Assembly (NCBI RefSeq): GCF_002278135.3
Contig: NZ_CP029425.2
Coordinates: 7,912,001-7,976,000 of the forward strand
Direction of reading: 5' to 3'
Source of the DNA: Bradyrhizobium ottawaense
Lineage (GTDB): Bacteria > Pseudomonadota > Alphaproteobacteria > Rhizobiales > Xanthobacteraceae
Length of the DNA stretch: 64,000 nt
The position numbers and the translations under genes were made by a program. Below are positions 53,111-62,081 of this stretch, piece after piece. How positions within the stretch are numbered: position 1 is the stretch's first letter; each line of letters opens with the position of its first letter. The notes beneath the pieces were generated by a model. The model ran no database searches and was not told where the DNA came from. It worked only from the letters and a program-made list of their open reading frames with translations.

Positions 53111-54219
53111 CAACCAATCCCGTACAGCGCGCGCGCATTGCCGAGGTAGAACGCCTCGCGATTGGCCTCGCTGACACCCGCCGGCAACACGCGCGACGGC
53201 TCGTCGTAATCCCAATGCGGATAGTCGGTCGCAAACAACAGGCGATCCCAGCCGATCCAGTTGATGACGTCGAACAGATCCTCGCGGCTTTCAGGATCCT
53301 CCATCGGCTGCGTCGTCCACCACACCTGCTCGCGAATATACTCCGACGGCGGCCGCTTCACATGCGGCACCTCGCTGCGCAGGCGCTGCCAGGTCTTGTC
53401 GAGCCGCCAGGCCAGCGACGGCGCCCAGCCGAAGCCGGCCTCGATCATCACCATCTTCAGTTTCGGGAAGCGCTCGAACACGCCTTCCAAAACAAGACTC
53501 GCTAGCGCCGATTGCTGGCATTGCGAGTGACCCACCATCTCCTCGATGTAATAGGACGGCCAGCCCGACGGCGTGATCGGATTGCCGCCGAAGCCGAAGG
53601 CGTGGACGCCGACGGGAAGGCCGGCTTCCTCCGCGGCCTGGTAGATCGGCCAGTAACGGCGCTGGCCGAGCGGCTCGACATTGCGGCTGAGCAGCAGCAC
53701 CTGCACGAAGTTCTTGTCGCCGGCGCGCTCGCGGATTTCGGCGGCGGCCGACAGCCCGTCCTCATTGCCGACGACGATCGAGGCTTTCAGCCGCTTGTCC
53801 TTGCTGGTCCATTTGTCGATCTGCCAGTCGTTGATCGCCGAACACAAAGCGGCCGAGAGTTCGTGATTGCGGATGCCCTGCCCGGTGTTGAGCGGATTGA
53901 GCACACCCAGCTGCACGTTGTTGGGATCGAGCAGTTGCTTCTGCATGAAGGACAGCGAGGAGCCCTGCGGGCCGCCTTCAGGCGGATAGGCATCGCGGCG
54001 CGAGGCGTTGGGCTGGGCCTTCGGATAGGGCGGGCCTTCCATCATGCCCTGATAGGCATGGACGCCGTAGACTTCGAGATGATGCTGCCAGCGTTTGGCG
54101 AGATAGGGATAAAGCTCGGTGCGGGTGGCGCGTGCCGGATGGATGTCGCAGTCCGCGATCGCGGTTTTGACGGTCAGTGGGGAAGCGGCTTCTTGGCTCT
54201 CGCGGAATTGGATATTCAT
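53110..54219 (-). CDS. Amidohydrolase family protein (ACMSD-like), first of a tandem pair
   Basis: The 369-residue TIM-barrel protein opens with IADCDIHPARATRTELYPYL (D-x-H metal site), has VGVHAFGFGGNPITPSGWPSYYIEEMVGH with a second-His region, MVMIEAGFGWAPSLAWRLDKTWQRL and ends LLFATDYPHWDYDEP (Asp ligand). This is the amidohydrolase 2 group, with decarboxylases such as ACMSD and gamma-resorcylate decarboxylase. It follows the paralogue at 54245-55303 by 26 bases and overlaps the Rieske gene by one base. Substrate unknown; an aromatic acid is likely. Confidence 0.9.
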   Translation of the reverse strand: MNIQFRESQEAASPLTVKTAIADCDIHPARATRTELYPYLAKRWQHHLEVYGVHAYQGMMEGPPYPKAQPNASRRDAYPPEGGPQGSSLSFMQKQLLDPNNVQLGVLNPLNTGQGIRNHELSAALCSAINDWQIDKWTSKDKRLKASIVVGNEDGLSAAAEIRERAGDKNFVQVLLLSRNVEPLGQRRYWPIYQAAEEAGLPVGVHAFGFGGNPITPSGWPSYYIEEMVGHSQCQQSALASLVLEGVFERFPKLKMVMIEAGFGWAPSLAWRLDKTWQRLRSEVPHVKRPPSEYIREQVWWTTQPMEDPESREDLFDVINWIGWDRLLFATDYPHWDYDEPSRVLPAGVSEANREAFYLGNARALYGIG

Positions 54220-54244
54220 CGCCTTGCCTCCTTTGGCAGCGGGC

Positions 54245-55303
54245 TCACGTCAGGCGGGGATAGGTCGCATGTGGATTTTCGATCATGATCTTGCGCACGA
54301 GATCGGGGGTGAGACCTTCGGGCAGCGCGTCCTGGCCCTCGAACTGCCAGTGCGGATAGTCCGTGGAGAATAGGACCAATTCGTCGGACTGCATATGATC
54401 AAACAGGCGAATTAATGTCGCCTCGTCTGGCGGCGCATCAAATGGCTGTAAGGAGAAGCGGATGTTGCTGCGCACAATATCCAGCGGCGCGCGATCAACC
54501 CACGGCGTCTCCATCCGCACCCCGCGCCAGAACTTGTGCAGGCGCCAGAGATAGGGAGAGATCCAGGAGACGCCGGATTCCAGCATCACCATTTTCAGGC
54601 GCGGATATTTGGCGAACACGCCCTCGACGATCAGGCTGGTGAGCTGGGTCTGGAACGCCTGGGCCTGCCCGACATAGTCCTCGATGTGATAGGAACCCCA
54701 TCCCACTGCGGTCGGTGGATTGTGATAGGCGGAACCCGCGTGAATGCCGACCGGGAGTTCCAGCCGTTCCGCGGCTTCATAGATCGGCCACAGCGCGCGC
54801 TTGCCGAGCGGCGTGTCGCCCATCACAAGCATCAGGACCTGGACGAAGCGCTTATCGTGCGCGCAGCGCTCGATTTCTGCCACGGCCTTCTCGACGCTTT
54901 GCGTCGGGATCACGATCGAGCCGCGCAGCCTCTTGTCGCGATCGAGCCACTCCTTCGCCAGCCAGTCGTTCAGCGCGCGGCAGAAGGCGGCCTGCAAATC
55001 TTCCGAAAACACCATCTGCACGCCGTAGAGCGGATTGCAGATGGCGTAGCTGAGCTGAAACGGATCGAGCACATGGCGCTGCATGTCGTCGAGGCTCTCG
55101 CCCGGCTTGCCGCTCTCGGGGCGCCAGTCGGGCCGCGCCGTAATCGGCGAACTCGGCGGATAGGATTGCGAGATGAGGTCGACCATGCCGCGCGTCGTCA
55201 CCTGATCGCGCCAATAGTCGTTCAGATGGGGCAGCAGGCTGGTCAGATGCGGCACGGCCGGATGCACGTCGCAATCCACCCCGCCGGCGATCAGGGACGC
55301 CAT
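54245..55303 (-). CDS. Amidohydrolase family protein (ACMSD-like), second of a tandem pair
   Basis: From ATG 55303 (GAGAAGGGAGACGTC upstream) the protein has 352 residues. It parallels its downstream neighbour throughout: GVDCDVHPAVPHLTSLLPHLN, QVLMLVMGDTPLGKRALWPIYEAAERLELPVGIHAGS, YHIEDYVGQAQAFQTQLTSLI, LKMVMLESGVSWISPYLWRLHKFWRG and VLFSTDYPHWQFEGQD. The metal site (DxH, His, TDYPHW) is complete. Probably forms a heteromer or acts on a sequential substrate with the neighbour. First gene of the operon with the second amidohydrolase and the Rieske protein. Confidence 0.9.
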   Translation of the reverse strand: MASLIAGGVDCDVHPAVPHLTSLLPHLNDYWRDQVTTRGMVDLISQSYPPSSPITARPDWRPESGKPGESLDDMQRHVLDPFQLSYAICNPLYGVQMVFSEDLQAAFCRALNDWLAKEWLDRDKRLRGSIVIPTQSVEKAVAEIERCAHDKRFVQVLMLVMGDTPLGKRALWPIYEAAERLELPVGIHAGSAYHNPPTAVGWGSYHIEDYVGQAQAFQTQLTSLIVEGVFAKYPRLKMVMLESGVSWISPYLWRLHKFWRGVRMETPWVDRAPLDIVRSNIRFSLQPFDAPPDEATLIRLFDHMQSDELVLFSTDYPHWQFEGQDALPEGLTPDLVRKIMIENPHATYPRLT

Positions 55304-55447
55304 GACGTCTCCCTTCTCACGTTTCCTCGCATGTCTCTTCTTGTACCCGCCATTCAAGCAGGCCTGCCCGTCGCCCGCAACTCAGCCAAGCGTCCTGTCA
55401 TATGCTAGGAAGGCTGAGCTCGGTTGCGAAGAGATAAGGGGTTAGGG

Positions 55448-55930
55448 ATGAAAGAGCTCGTCAGCATTGCGGAACAGGTCGCAGCGAAGCTGATCGCGCG
55501 CAAACAGACCATCGCCGTGGCAGAATCCTCAACCGGCGGCCTGATCGCGGCCAGCCTGCTCGCGGTGCCCGGCGCGTCCGCCTATTTCCTCGGCGGCGCG
55601 GTGGTCTACACCCGCGATGCCAGGCGCGTGCTGATGGATATTTCGGACGAAGGAATGAAGGGCTTTCGTTCCTCGTCGCAGCCCTACGCGCAACTGCTGG
55701 CCGAGCAGATGCGAACGCGCTTCAACAGCGACTGGGGCCTGTCCGAGACCGGAGCAGCCGGCCCAACCGGCAACCGCTACGGCGACGCCGCCGGCCATAG
55801 CTGCATGGCGGTTGCGGGGCCTGTGTCAGAGGTGATGACGCTGGAGACCGGCAGCAACGACCGGTTCGGCAACATGCAGATGTTTGCTGCGACGGCGCTG
55901 AAGCTGTTGTTGAGGAAGCTGGAGGGGTGA
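55448..55930 (+). CDS. CinA C-terminal domain protein (nicotinamide-nucleotide amidohydrolase type)
   Basis: From ATG 55448 the 160 residues match the stand-alone C-terminal domain of CinA (PncC): TIAVAESSTGGLIAASLLAVPGASAYFLGGAVVYT with the catalytic Ser in ESSTGG, and WGLSETGAAGPTGNRYGDAAGHSCMAVAGP. Canonical PncC hydrolyses NMN to nicotinate mononucleotide. The extra C-terminal region suggests a variant (the ETGAAGP motif is modified from ETGIAGP). It is divergent from the tandem amidohydrolase operon. Confidence 0.9.
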   Translation: MKELVSIAEQVAAKLIARKQTIAVAESSTGGLIAASLLAVPGASAYFLGGAVVYTRDARRVLMDISDEGMKGFRSSSQPYAQLLAEQMRTRFNSDWGLSETGAAGPTGNRYGDAAGHSCMAVAGPVSEVMTLETGSNDRFGNMQMFAATALKLLLRKLEG

Positions 55931-55970
55931 GCTGCGCGAGTGAGTCGGGGCAGCCTCACCACCACATTGC

Positions 55971-56073
55971 TGTCATCGCCCGGCTCGACCGGGCGATCCA
56001 GTACTCCGAGACGGTTATGATTGAATCGATGGGCCGCGGCGTACTGGATGCCCCGCCTTCGCGGGGCATGACA
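55971..56073. repeat. Palindromic intergenic repeat (TGTCATCGCCCGGCTC type)
   Basis: TGTCATCGCCCGGCTCGACC with GGGCGATCCAGTAC is mirrored by GTACTGGATGCCCCGCC and GCGGGGCATGACA. It sits between convergent genes. Confidence 0.85.
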
Positions 56074-56093
56074 GCGGAGAGTGAGGCGAGAGC

Positions 56094-56369
56094 TCACCGC
56101 CCCAAATGCCGCATGAAGATCCGGACCACATATCCCTGGAATCGCGGTGCTTCGTCGTAGAGATCTGACGCGATCCGCTCGATGGTCTCACGCAACGACA
56201 GGAACTGCGCCTGCCGTGCGCTGCTTTCGGTGCCCTGCATGCCCGCGAGCTCGTCCATGGCGGCGTCGCTGATCTGGCACTGCACGACCTCGTCGCCGCT
56301 CAGCATGGTGAAGCGAAAGGCCAGCCGTTCGAGGTCATGGCCAATGATCTTGTCGCGCGTCAGCGGCAT
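56094..56369 (-). CDS. DUF1488 family protein
   Basis: From ATG 56369, 91 residues: MPLTRDKIIGHDLERLAFRFTMLSGDEVVQCQISDAAMDELAG, then ARQAQFLSLRETIERIASDLYDEAPRFQGYVVRIFMRHLGR. The FxFxMLxGDxVVxCxISxAAMDxLAG unit followed by a long helix is a DUF1488 variant well represented in Bradyrhizobium. Soluble, function unknown. The upstream 11 codons of the open frame are probably not translated. Confidence 0.78.
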   Translation of the reverse strand: MPLTRDKIIGHDLERLAFRFTMLSGDEVVQCQISDAAMDELAGMQGTESSARQAQFLSLRETIERIASDLYDEAPRFQGYVVRIFMRHLGR

Positions 56370-56501
56370 CCAATTGTCCCGTCGCGCCCCCGAACGGGAC
56401 AATGCTGAAAATCTGACGCCTTGTCACTATCCGCGCCGAAGGACGTGGCGGTCATCCGACGCCCATCAGCAGCGGCTCGACGAACCGGCTGCTCTCCAGC
56501 T

Positions 56502-57116
56502 TCAGTAGACGAGCGCCGTGCCGGTCGGCCTGTCGAGCGCCGCGGCCAGCGACCGATACTCCTCACAACCGGTCCCGCAGATGGAGGCAATCCGGCTCAA
56601 ATGATAGAGCGCCTGCTCGCGATTACCCCGCTCGAGCTGCCACAGCCCGTAATATTGCCACGTCAGCACGTGGTTCGGATCCGCCTTCAATGCGCGCTCA
56701 TACCAGACCTGCGACTGCTCGTAGTCGCCGAGCTTGCGATAGGAGTAGCCGATGAGGTTGGCGACGTTCGGATGGTCGTCATGGCCGAGCGACTTCAATT
56801 GCGCGATCGCGGCCGCATAGTCGTTGCGCTCGTAGATCGTGTCATAGGCCACGCGGTAGCCCGCCGCGAATGCGGGATCGCCGATGCCGGACTGATTGTT
56901 CGGCTTCTTGCCTTTCTGGGTTGCCTTGGCGCCCGGACGCTTCGGATAGGTCGGCTGCGGTTTCTGATCCGAATAGGCGCCCGCGTACGGATCCGTGGAG
57001 CTGGCGCTGCCCCCGCCTCCTCCACCCCCGCCTCCGCCCGCGGCAAAGGCCGGCGAGCACAATAGGGCTGCCGCGAACGTACCCAACACGAAGCGCCTGA
57101 TCATCGCTGCGATCAT
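56502..57116 (-). CDS. Secreted TPR protein with poly-Gly linker
   Basis: The 204-residue protein starts with a signal peptide (MIAAMIRRFVLGTFAAALLCSPAFA) followed at once by ten Gly in a row, a low-complexity linker (SASSTDPYAGAYSDQKPQPT) and two or three TPR units (DYAAAIAQLKSLGHDDHPNVANLIGYSYRKLGDY, EQSQVWYERALKADPNHVLTWQYYGLWQLERG). GAGGAGGCAGAC before the first ATG supports this start. Periplasmic protein-protein contact is the likely role. A late Cys pair (ICGTGCEEY) could form a disulfide. Confidence 0.86.
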   Translation of the reverse strand: MIAAMIRRFVLGTFAAALLCSPAFAAGGGGGGGGGGSASSTDPYAGAYSDQKPQPTYPKRPGAKATQKGKKPNNQSGIGDPAFAAGYRVAYDTIYERNDYAAAIAQLKSLGHDDHPNVANLIGYSYRKLGDYEQSQVWYERALKADPNHVLTWQYYGLWQLERGNREQALYHLSRIASICGTGCEEYRSLAAALDRPTGTALVY

Positions 57117-57236
57117 GTCTGCCTCCTCAGTGTTTCAAGCGGCCCCGGACCAATTGATAACCCTGCCTCGGCGGCAATATTCCGGGACGCTGCGCTCACG
57201 GAGGCGTCAGCATGCGTACGACAGTTCCGGTGTCCT

Positions 57237-58706
57237 TTACTGGAAGGCCACCTCGGCAAAGCTGCGCAGCTTTCGCGAATGCAGCCGCTCCGATTCCTGT
57301 TGCTTGAGCCGCTCCAGCGCCTTCAGGCCGATCTCGAGATGCTGGCCGACGCGGCGGCGGTAGAATTCGCTGGCCATGCCGGCGAGCTTGATCTCGCCGT
57401 GCAGCGGCTTGTCGGAGACGCAGAGCAGCGTGCCGTAGGGAACGCGGAAGCGATAGCCGTTGGCGGCGATCGCGGCCGATTCCATGTCGAGCGCGACCGC
57501 GCGCGACTGCGACATACGCCGGATCACCTCAGGCCCGGAGATCTCCCAATTGCGGTTGTCGACGCTCGCGACGGTTCCAGTGCGCATCAGGCGCTTGAGC
57601 TCGAAACCTTCGAGCCCCGTGACGTCCTCGACCGCCTCCTCGAGCGCGACCTGCATCTCGGCCAGCGCGGGGATCGGCACCCACAACGGCAGCTCGCGAT
57701 CGAGCACGTGGTCTTCGCGCACATAGCCGTGCGCGAGCACGTAATCGCCGAGGCGCTGCGTGTTGCGCAGGCCCGCGCAATGGCCGAGCATCAGCCAGGC
57801 ATGCGGGCGCAGCACCGCGACATGGTCGGTGACGTTGCGCGCGTTGGAGGGACCGGTACCGATGTTGATCAGCGTGATGCCGCGATAGCCTGATGCGACC
57901 AGGTGGAAGGCCGGCATCTGTGGCATGCGCGCCGGCGCAACGCCGCTGATTGCGCCGGCGCTGCGCGTGATGACGTTGCCCGGCGCGACGAAGGCTTCAA
58001 GGCCAGCCTCACTCGACTGGAGCCGCTGCTGACAGAGCTGCGCGAAGGCGTCGACATAGAACTGGTAGTTGGTGAAAATGACAAAATTCTGGAAATGCTC
58101 GGGGTCGGTGCCGGTGTAGTGATAGAGCCGGCGCAGCGAGTAATCGACACGGGCGGCACGGAACAGCGACAGCGGCTCGGGTGCGCCCGGCTGAAGCTCG
58201 AAGGTGCCGTCGGCAATCGAATCGTCCATGGTGGCGAGATCGGGCACGTCGAACGCGTCGCGCAGCGATCGCGCGACAGAGGAGTTCTCGCTCGTCGTGA
58301 TCGCAGCTTCGATGTTGATGTCGCGGCGATAGGCGAAGTGGATCGGGATCGGCTCGGCAGACTCGCCGATCTCGACGGGCACGCCGTGATTCTGGATCAA
58401 GAGGCCGATCTGCTCGATAAGGTAGCTCCGGAACAGATCCGGACGCGTCACGCTGGTTTCATGGACGCCGGGCCCGGCGACGAAGCCGTAGGCGAGACGG
58501 GAATCCAGCCGCGCATGCGTCGCGGTGGTGAGGCGGACGAAGGGATAATAGGCTCGCACCCGCGTCGTGATCGCTTCGCCGCCGACATAGGCCTCGAACC
58601 GGTCGCGCAGGAATTTTGTGTTGCGCTCGTAGATTTCTTCGAGCCGCGCGACCGCGAGTGTGGCGTCGGAGAAGGATTCGGTGGCGATGGAGGATGGGGA
58701 TTGCAT
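57237..58706 (-). CDS. amn: AMP nucleosidase
   Basis: The 489-residue protein matches AMP nucleosidase in length and both parts: an N-terminal regulatory domain (FEAYVGGEAITTRVRAYYPFVRL) and a phosphorylase-like domain with TLINIGTGPSNARNVTDHVAVLRPHAWLMLGHCAGLRN, DYVLAHGYVREDHVLDRELPLWVPIPALAEMQ and the Asp/Glu catalytic region ALDMESAAIAANGYRFRVPYGTLLCVSDKP. It cleaves AMP to adenine and ribose 5-phosphate in nucleotide recycling. Monocistronic, with palindromic repeats upstream of it. Confidence 0.95.
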   Translation of the reverse strand: MQSPSSIATESFSDATLAVARLEEIYERNTKFLRDRFEAYVGGEAITTRVRAYYPFVRLTTATHARLDSRLAYGFVAGPGVHETSVTRPDLFRSYLIEQIGLLIQNHGVPVEIGESAEPIPIHFAYRRDINIEAAITTSENSSVARSLRDAFDVPDLATMDDSIADGTFELQPGAPEPLSLFRAARVDYSLRRLYHYTGTDPEHFQNFVIFTNYQFYVDAFAQLCQQRLQSSEAGLEAFVAPGNVITRSAGAISGVAPARMPQMPAFHLVASGYRGITLINIGTGPSNARNVTDHVAVLRPHAWLMLGHCAGLRNTQRLGDYVLAHGYVREDHVLDRELPLWVPIPALAEMQVALEEAVEDVTGLEGFELKRLMRTGTVASVDNRNWEISGPEVIRRMSQSRAVALDMESAAIAANGYRFRVPYGTLLCVSDKPLHGEIKLAGMASEFYRRRVGQHLEIGLKALERLKQQESERLHSRKLRSFAEVAFQ

Positions 58707-58761
58707 GGTCGACCGCCGAGTTGATGGGCTTGAGTCGAACTATAGCAAAGAAGTCAGTGCC

Positions 58762-58850
58762 GTAGGGTGGGCAAAGCGGAGCGTGCCCACCAATATGCCC
58801 GTCGTGTAAGAGACGGTGGGCACCGCGCATCGCGCCTTTGCCCACCCGAC
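58762..58850. repeat. Palindromic intergenic repeat (GTAGGGTGGGC type)
   Basis: GTAGGGTGGGCAAAGCGGAG with CGTGCCCACCA is mirrored by TGGTGGGCACC-like CGGTGGGCACCGCGC and GCCTTTGCCCACCC. Same family as 37977. Confidence 0.87.
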
Positions 58851-58877
58851 GAGACCGACAGCGAGAAACACGGTGCC

Positions 58878-58963
58878 GTAGGGTGGGTTAGCGCAGCGTA
58901 ACCCGCCACTTCTGCTTCCGCGGATAGAGAAGCGGTGGGTTACGCTGCGCTAACCCACCCTAC
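58878..58963. repeat. Palindromic intergenic repeat (GTAGGGTGGGTTAGCGC type)
   Basis: GTAGGGTGGGTTAGCGCAGC mirrored by GCTGCGCTAACCCACCCTAC with the inner GTAACCCGCCACTTC / GAAGCGGTGGGTTAC pair. Near-perfect arms, placed between amn and the HlyD gene. Confidence 0.92.
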
Positions 58964-58987
58964 GAGATCACGACGCGCTTTCGCCCG

Positions 58988-60322
58988 TCACTTCTCCCGG
59001 AACGCCCGCATCAGCTGGTCGTGCAGCGGCTTCATCAGATAGGACAGCATGGTGCGGTCGCCGGTCTGGACGAAGGCTTCCACGGGCATGCCGGGAATCA
59101 TCTTGACGTCGCCGAGACGGGCGATCTCTGCGGCCGGCATCGAGACGCGGATGGTGTAGTAGCTCTGGCCGGTGCGCTGGTCGGTGGTGACGTCGGGCGA
59201 GACGCGGCTGACGAGGCCGTTGAGCTCCGGCGTGGTGCGCTGATTGAAGGCGGAGAGGCGCAACAGCGTCTTCTGGCCGATCTGCAGCTTGTCGATGTCG
59301 ACCGGATTGACCTTTGCCTCGACCTGGAGATCGTCGGCCTGCGGCACGATCAGCATGAGAGCGTCGCCGGCGGTGATGACGCCGCCGACCGTGTGCACCG
59401 TGGATTGCAGCACCATGCCGTCCTGCGGCGCGCGGATGTCGATGCGGCGAAGCTGGTCTTCGGCGGCAACCTTGCGCTCGATCAGCTCGCCGATCTTGTC
59501 GTTGGTCTCGCGCAGATCCTTGGAGACCTCGCTCACCACGTCCTTGTCGACCTGGATGATCTGGAGCTCGGTCTCCGTGATCTTGCCCTTGGCCTGGGCG
59601 CGCGAAGCGATGTACTGCGCGCGTTCGCCGTTGAGACGGGCCGAGTCGCGTTCGAGCTGGGTCAGACGCGAGATCTGCACCAGACGCTTGTCGTAAAGCT
59701 CGCGCACGCCGGTGAGCTCGTTCTGCACCAGCGCGATCTCCTGATCCTTGGCCTTCTCCTGGGCGCTGAGCCCCGCGATCTCCTCGTTGAGCTGCGTGAT
59801 GCGCTCGCGCAGCTGAGCCTTCTGTCCGGTGCGGCCGTTGACGCGGACGTCGAACAGCTTGGTTTCGGCGGAGAGCAGCAGCTTGACGTCGGGATCCCCA
59901 GCGCGCTCGATCAGGGCCTGCGGAAATTCGATCCTGTCGACCCCGCGCTGCTCGGCCTGCAGGCGCGCCGCACGCGCCTGCGCGGCGTCGAGATTCTTGG
60001 TGACGATGGCAAGGTTGGCCTTGGTGACGGTATCGTCGAGCCGCACCACGATATCGCCGGCCTTGACCAGGTCGCCGTCGCGGGCGCGCACCTCGCCGAC
60101 CACGCCGCCGGTCGGATGCTGCACCTTCTTGACGTTGGATTCGACCACGATCTGGCCCGGCGCGATCAGCGCGCCCGAGATCAGCACGGTCGAGGCCCAG
60201 CCGCCGAGACCGACGACAAGCACCAGCACGATCACGAAGCCGAGGATCAGGTGAAACTTGATGGATTCGCGTACGGTCTTGTTCGCGGCAGGCTTCGGGC
60301 CGCCGATGGCCATCGTGCTCAT
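58988..60322 (-). CDS. Type I secretion membrane-fusion protein (HlyD/PrtE family)
   Basis: From ATG 60322 (MSTMAIGGPKPAANKTVRESI) the protein has 444 residues: a short cytoplasmic start, one membrane helix (FHLILGFVIVLVLVVGLGGWAS), a lipoyl-like part (GQIVVESNVKKVQHPTGGVVGEVRARDGDLVKAGDIVVRLDDT), a long coiled coil (about 105-280) and a beta-barrel (IRAPQDGMVLQSTVHTVGGVITAGD ... MIPGMPVEAFVQTGDRTMLSYLMKPL). That is HlyD/PrtE. It links the inner-membrane ABC protein to an outer-membrane channel. It begins 10 bases after the ABC gene. No TolC gene is close by. Confidence 0.92.
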   Translation of the reverse strand: MSTMAIGGPKPAANKTVRESIKFHLILGFVIVLVLVVGLGGWASTVLISGALIAPGQIVVESNVKKVQHPTGGVVGEVRARDGDLVKAGDIVVRLDDTVTKANLAIVTKNLDAAQARAARLQAEQRGVDRIEFPQALIERAGDPDVKLLLSAETKLFDVRVNGRTGQKAQLRERITQLNEEIAGLSAQEKAKDQEIALVQNELTGVRELYDKRLVQISRLTQLERDSARLNGERAQYIASRAQAKGKITETELQIIQVDKDVVSEVSKDLRETNDKIGELIERKVAAEDQLRRIDIRAPQDGMVLQSTVHTVGGVITAGDALMLIVPQADDLQVEAKVNPVDIDKLQIGQKTLLRLSAFNQRTTPELNGLVSRVSPDVTTDQRTGQSYYTIRVSMPAAEIARLGDVKMIPGMPVEAFVQTGDRTMLSYLMKPLHDQLMRAFREK

Positions 60323-60332
60323 GGCTTTGTGC

Positions 60333-62081
60333 TCATGGTTTGGCCACTCCACCTTCGCTGACGATCTTGATCGGGGCCGGCGGCGTCACGCGCGGCTGCA
60401 GCACCTGGGCGAGCACCTGCTCCTTGGGGCCGAACGCCTGCATGCGGCCATCACGCAGCACCAGGACCTGGTCGACCGCCTCGACGCCGATCGGGCGGTG
60501 CGCCACTACGACCACGATGGCGCCGCGCTCGCGAGCGGCGCGGACGGCGCGGGTCAGCGCCTCGTCGCCTTCGGTGTCGAGATTGGAGTTGGGCTCGTCG
60601 AGCACGATCAGGAAGGGGTTGCCATAGAGCGCGCGCGCCAGCGCCACGCGCTGCGCCTGGCCGGCGGAAAGCGCCGTGCCCTGCTCGCCGACTTGCGTGT
60701 TGTAGCCCTCGCGCATCTTGATGATCATCTCGTGCACGCCGGCTTCTTTCGCAGCCGCGATGATGCCCTCGGACGTCGCCTCGGGATCGAACCGGCTGAT
60801 GTTCTGGGCGATGGTGCCGCCGAACAATTCGACGTCCTGCGGCAGATAGCCGATGTGCCGGCCAAGCATGTCGGACGACCATTGGTCGAGCGCCGCGCCG
60901 TCGAGCCGCACCTTGCCGCGCACCGGCTGCCAGACCCCGACCAGCGCGCGGATGAGCGACGATTTGCCGGAACCGCTCGGGCCGATCACGCCGAGGCCGT
61001 TGCCCGCGGCGAGCGCGAAGGTGATGTCCTGCACGATGAGGCGCTGGTCGCCGGGCGGCACCATGGCGACGCCTTCGACCGAGAGCCGGCTCGTGGGCGC
61101 CTGCAACTGGGTCGGCATCGTCTGCGCCGGCATCTGCTCCAGCAGGCGCGTGAGGCGGTGCCAGCTCTGGCGTGCCGCGACGAAGGATTTCCAGTGCGCA
61201 ATGGCGAGATCGACCGGCGCAAGCGCGCGGGCGGACAGGATCGAGCCGGCGATGATGATGCCGGCGGTCGCCTCCTGGTGGATGACGAGATAGGCGCCGA
61301 CCGCCAGCACGGCCGATTGCAGCATCATGCGCAGCACCTTTGCGACCGCGCCGAGACCGCCGGCGACGTCGCTCGCATGTTGATTGCCGGCGAGATATTT
61401 TTCGTTGGTCTCGCTCCAGCGCTGGTTCATCCGGCCGGCCATGCCCATCGCCACCATGACTTCGGCGTTGCGGCGGCTGGCCTGGGCGAGATCGTTGCGC
61501 TGGGCGGCAAGCCCCATCGCCTCGCGCGCCGGCTGGCGGGACATGAACTCGGTGACCAGCGTCAGCCCGACCAGGATGATGGCGCCGACCAGCGCGGTGA
61601 CGCCGATCATGACGTGGAAGGCGAAGCAGATGGCGAGATAGAGCGGCAGCCAGGGCAGGTCGAAGAATGCGCTCGGGCCCATTCCGCCGAGAAAGGAGCG
61701 GACATTGTCGAGGTCGCGTAGCGGCTGGAGGCCTTCGTTGCGGCTGCCGACCAGAAGCGGCAGGCGCACGATGGTGTCGAACACGCGCTTGTTGAGGGCT
61801 TCATCGAGCGCGGTGCCGATCCGCCCCAGGATCCGGTTGCGGATCATGTCGAGCACACCCTGCGCCATGTAGAGGAAGCTGGCGAGGATGATCAGGCCGA
61901 CCAGGGTCGGGACGCTGCGGCTCGGCAGCACCCGGTCGTAAACCTCCAGCATGAATATCGACCCGGTCAGATAGAGCAGGTTGATCATGCAGCTCATCAA
62001 GCCGACGCCGATGAACGCCGTGCGACAAGCGCGTAAGGCGTCACCGAGCTCTGAACGGCGGACGCCAGGACCGGCTGCCAT
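60333..62081 (-). CDS. Type I secretion ABC permease/ATPase (PrtD family)
   Basis: The 582-residue protein fuses a six-helix ABC membrane domain (FIGVGLMSCMINLLYLTGSIFMLEVYDRVLPSRSVPTL onward) to an ATPase: Walker A GPSGSGKSSLIRALVG, signature TALSAGQAQRVALARAL, Walker B FLIVLDEPNSNLD and the switch His in VVVVAHRP. It has no C39 peptidase domain, as in PrtD/AprD exporters for RTX-type proteases and lipases. AAAGAG before ATG 62081. Downstream and coupled is the HlyD partner. No RTX substrate gene appears in the window. Confidence 0.93.
   Translation of the reverse strand: MAAGPGVRRSELGDALRACRTAFIGVGLMSCMINLLYLTGSIFMLEVYDRVLPSRSVPTLVGLIILASFLYMAQGVLDMIRNRILGRIGTALDEALNKRVFDTIVRLPLLVGSRNEGLQPLRDLDNVRSFLGGMGPSAFFDLPWLPLYLAICFAFHVMIGVTALVGAIILVGLTLVTEFMSRQPAREAMGLAAQRNDLAQASRRNAEVMVAMGMAGRMNQRWSETNEKYLAGNQHASDVAGGLGAVAKVLRMMLQSAVLAVGAYLVIHQEATAGIIIAGSILSARALAPVDLAIAHWKSFVAARQSWHRLTRLLEQMPAQTMPTQLQAPTSRLSVEGVAMVPPGDQRLIVQDITFALAAGNGLGVIGPSGSGKSSLIRALVGVWQPVRGKVRLDGAALDQWSSDMLGRHIGYLPQDVELFGGTIAQNISRFDPEATSEGIIAAAKEAGVHEMIIKMREGYNTQVGEQGTALSAGQAQRVALARALYGNPFLIVLDEPNSNLDTEGDEALTRAVRAARERGAIVVVVAHRPIGVEAVDQVLVLRDGRMQAFGPKEQVLAQVLQPRVTPPAPIKIVSEGGVAKP

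Noticed and set aside
59021..61721. Long plus-strand frames opposite the HlyD and ABC secretion genes
   Set aside because: Low-complexity antisense translations of well-supported minus-strand genes; no start signals or motifs.
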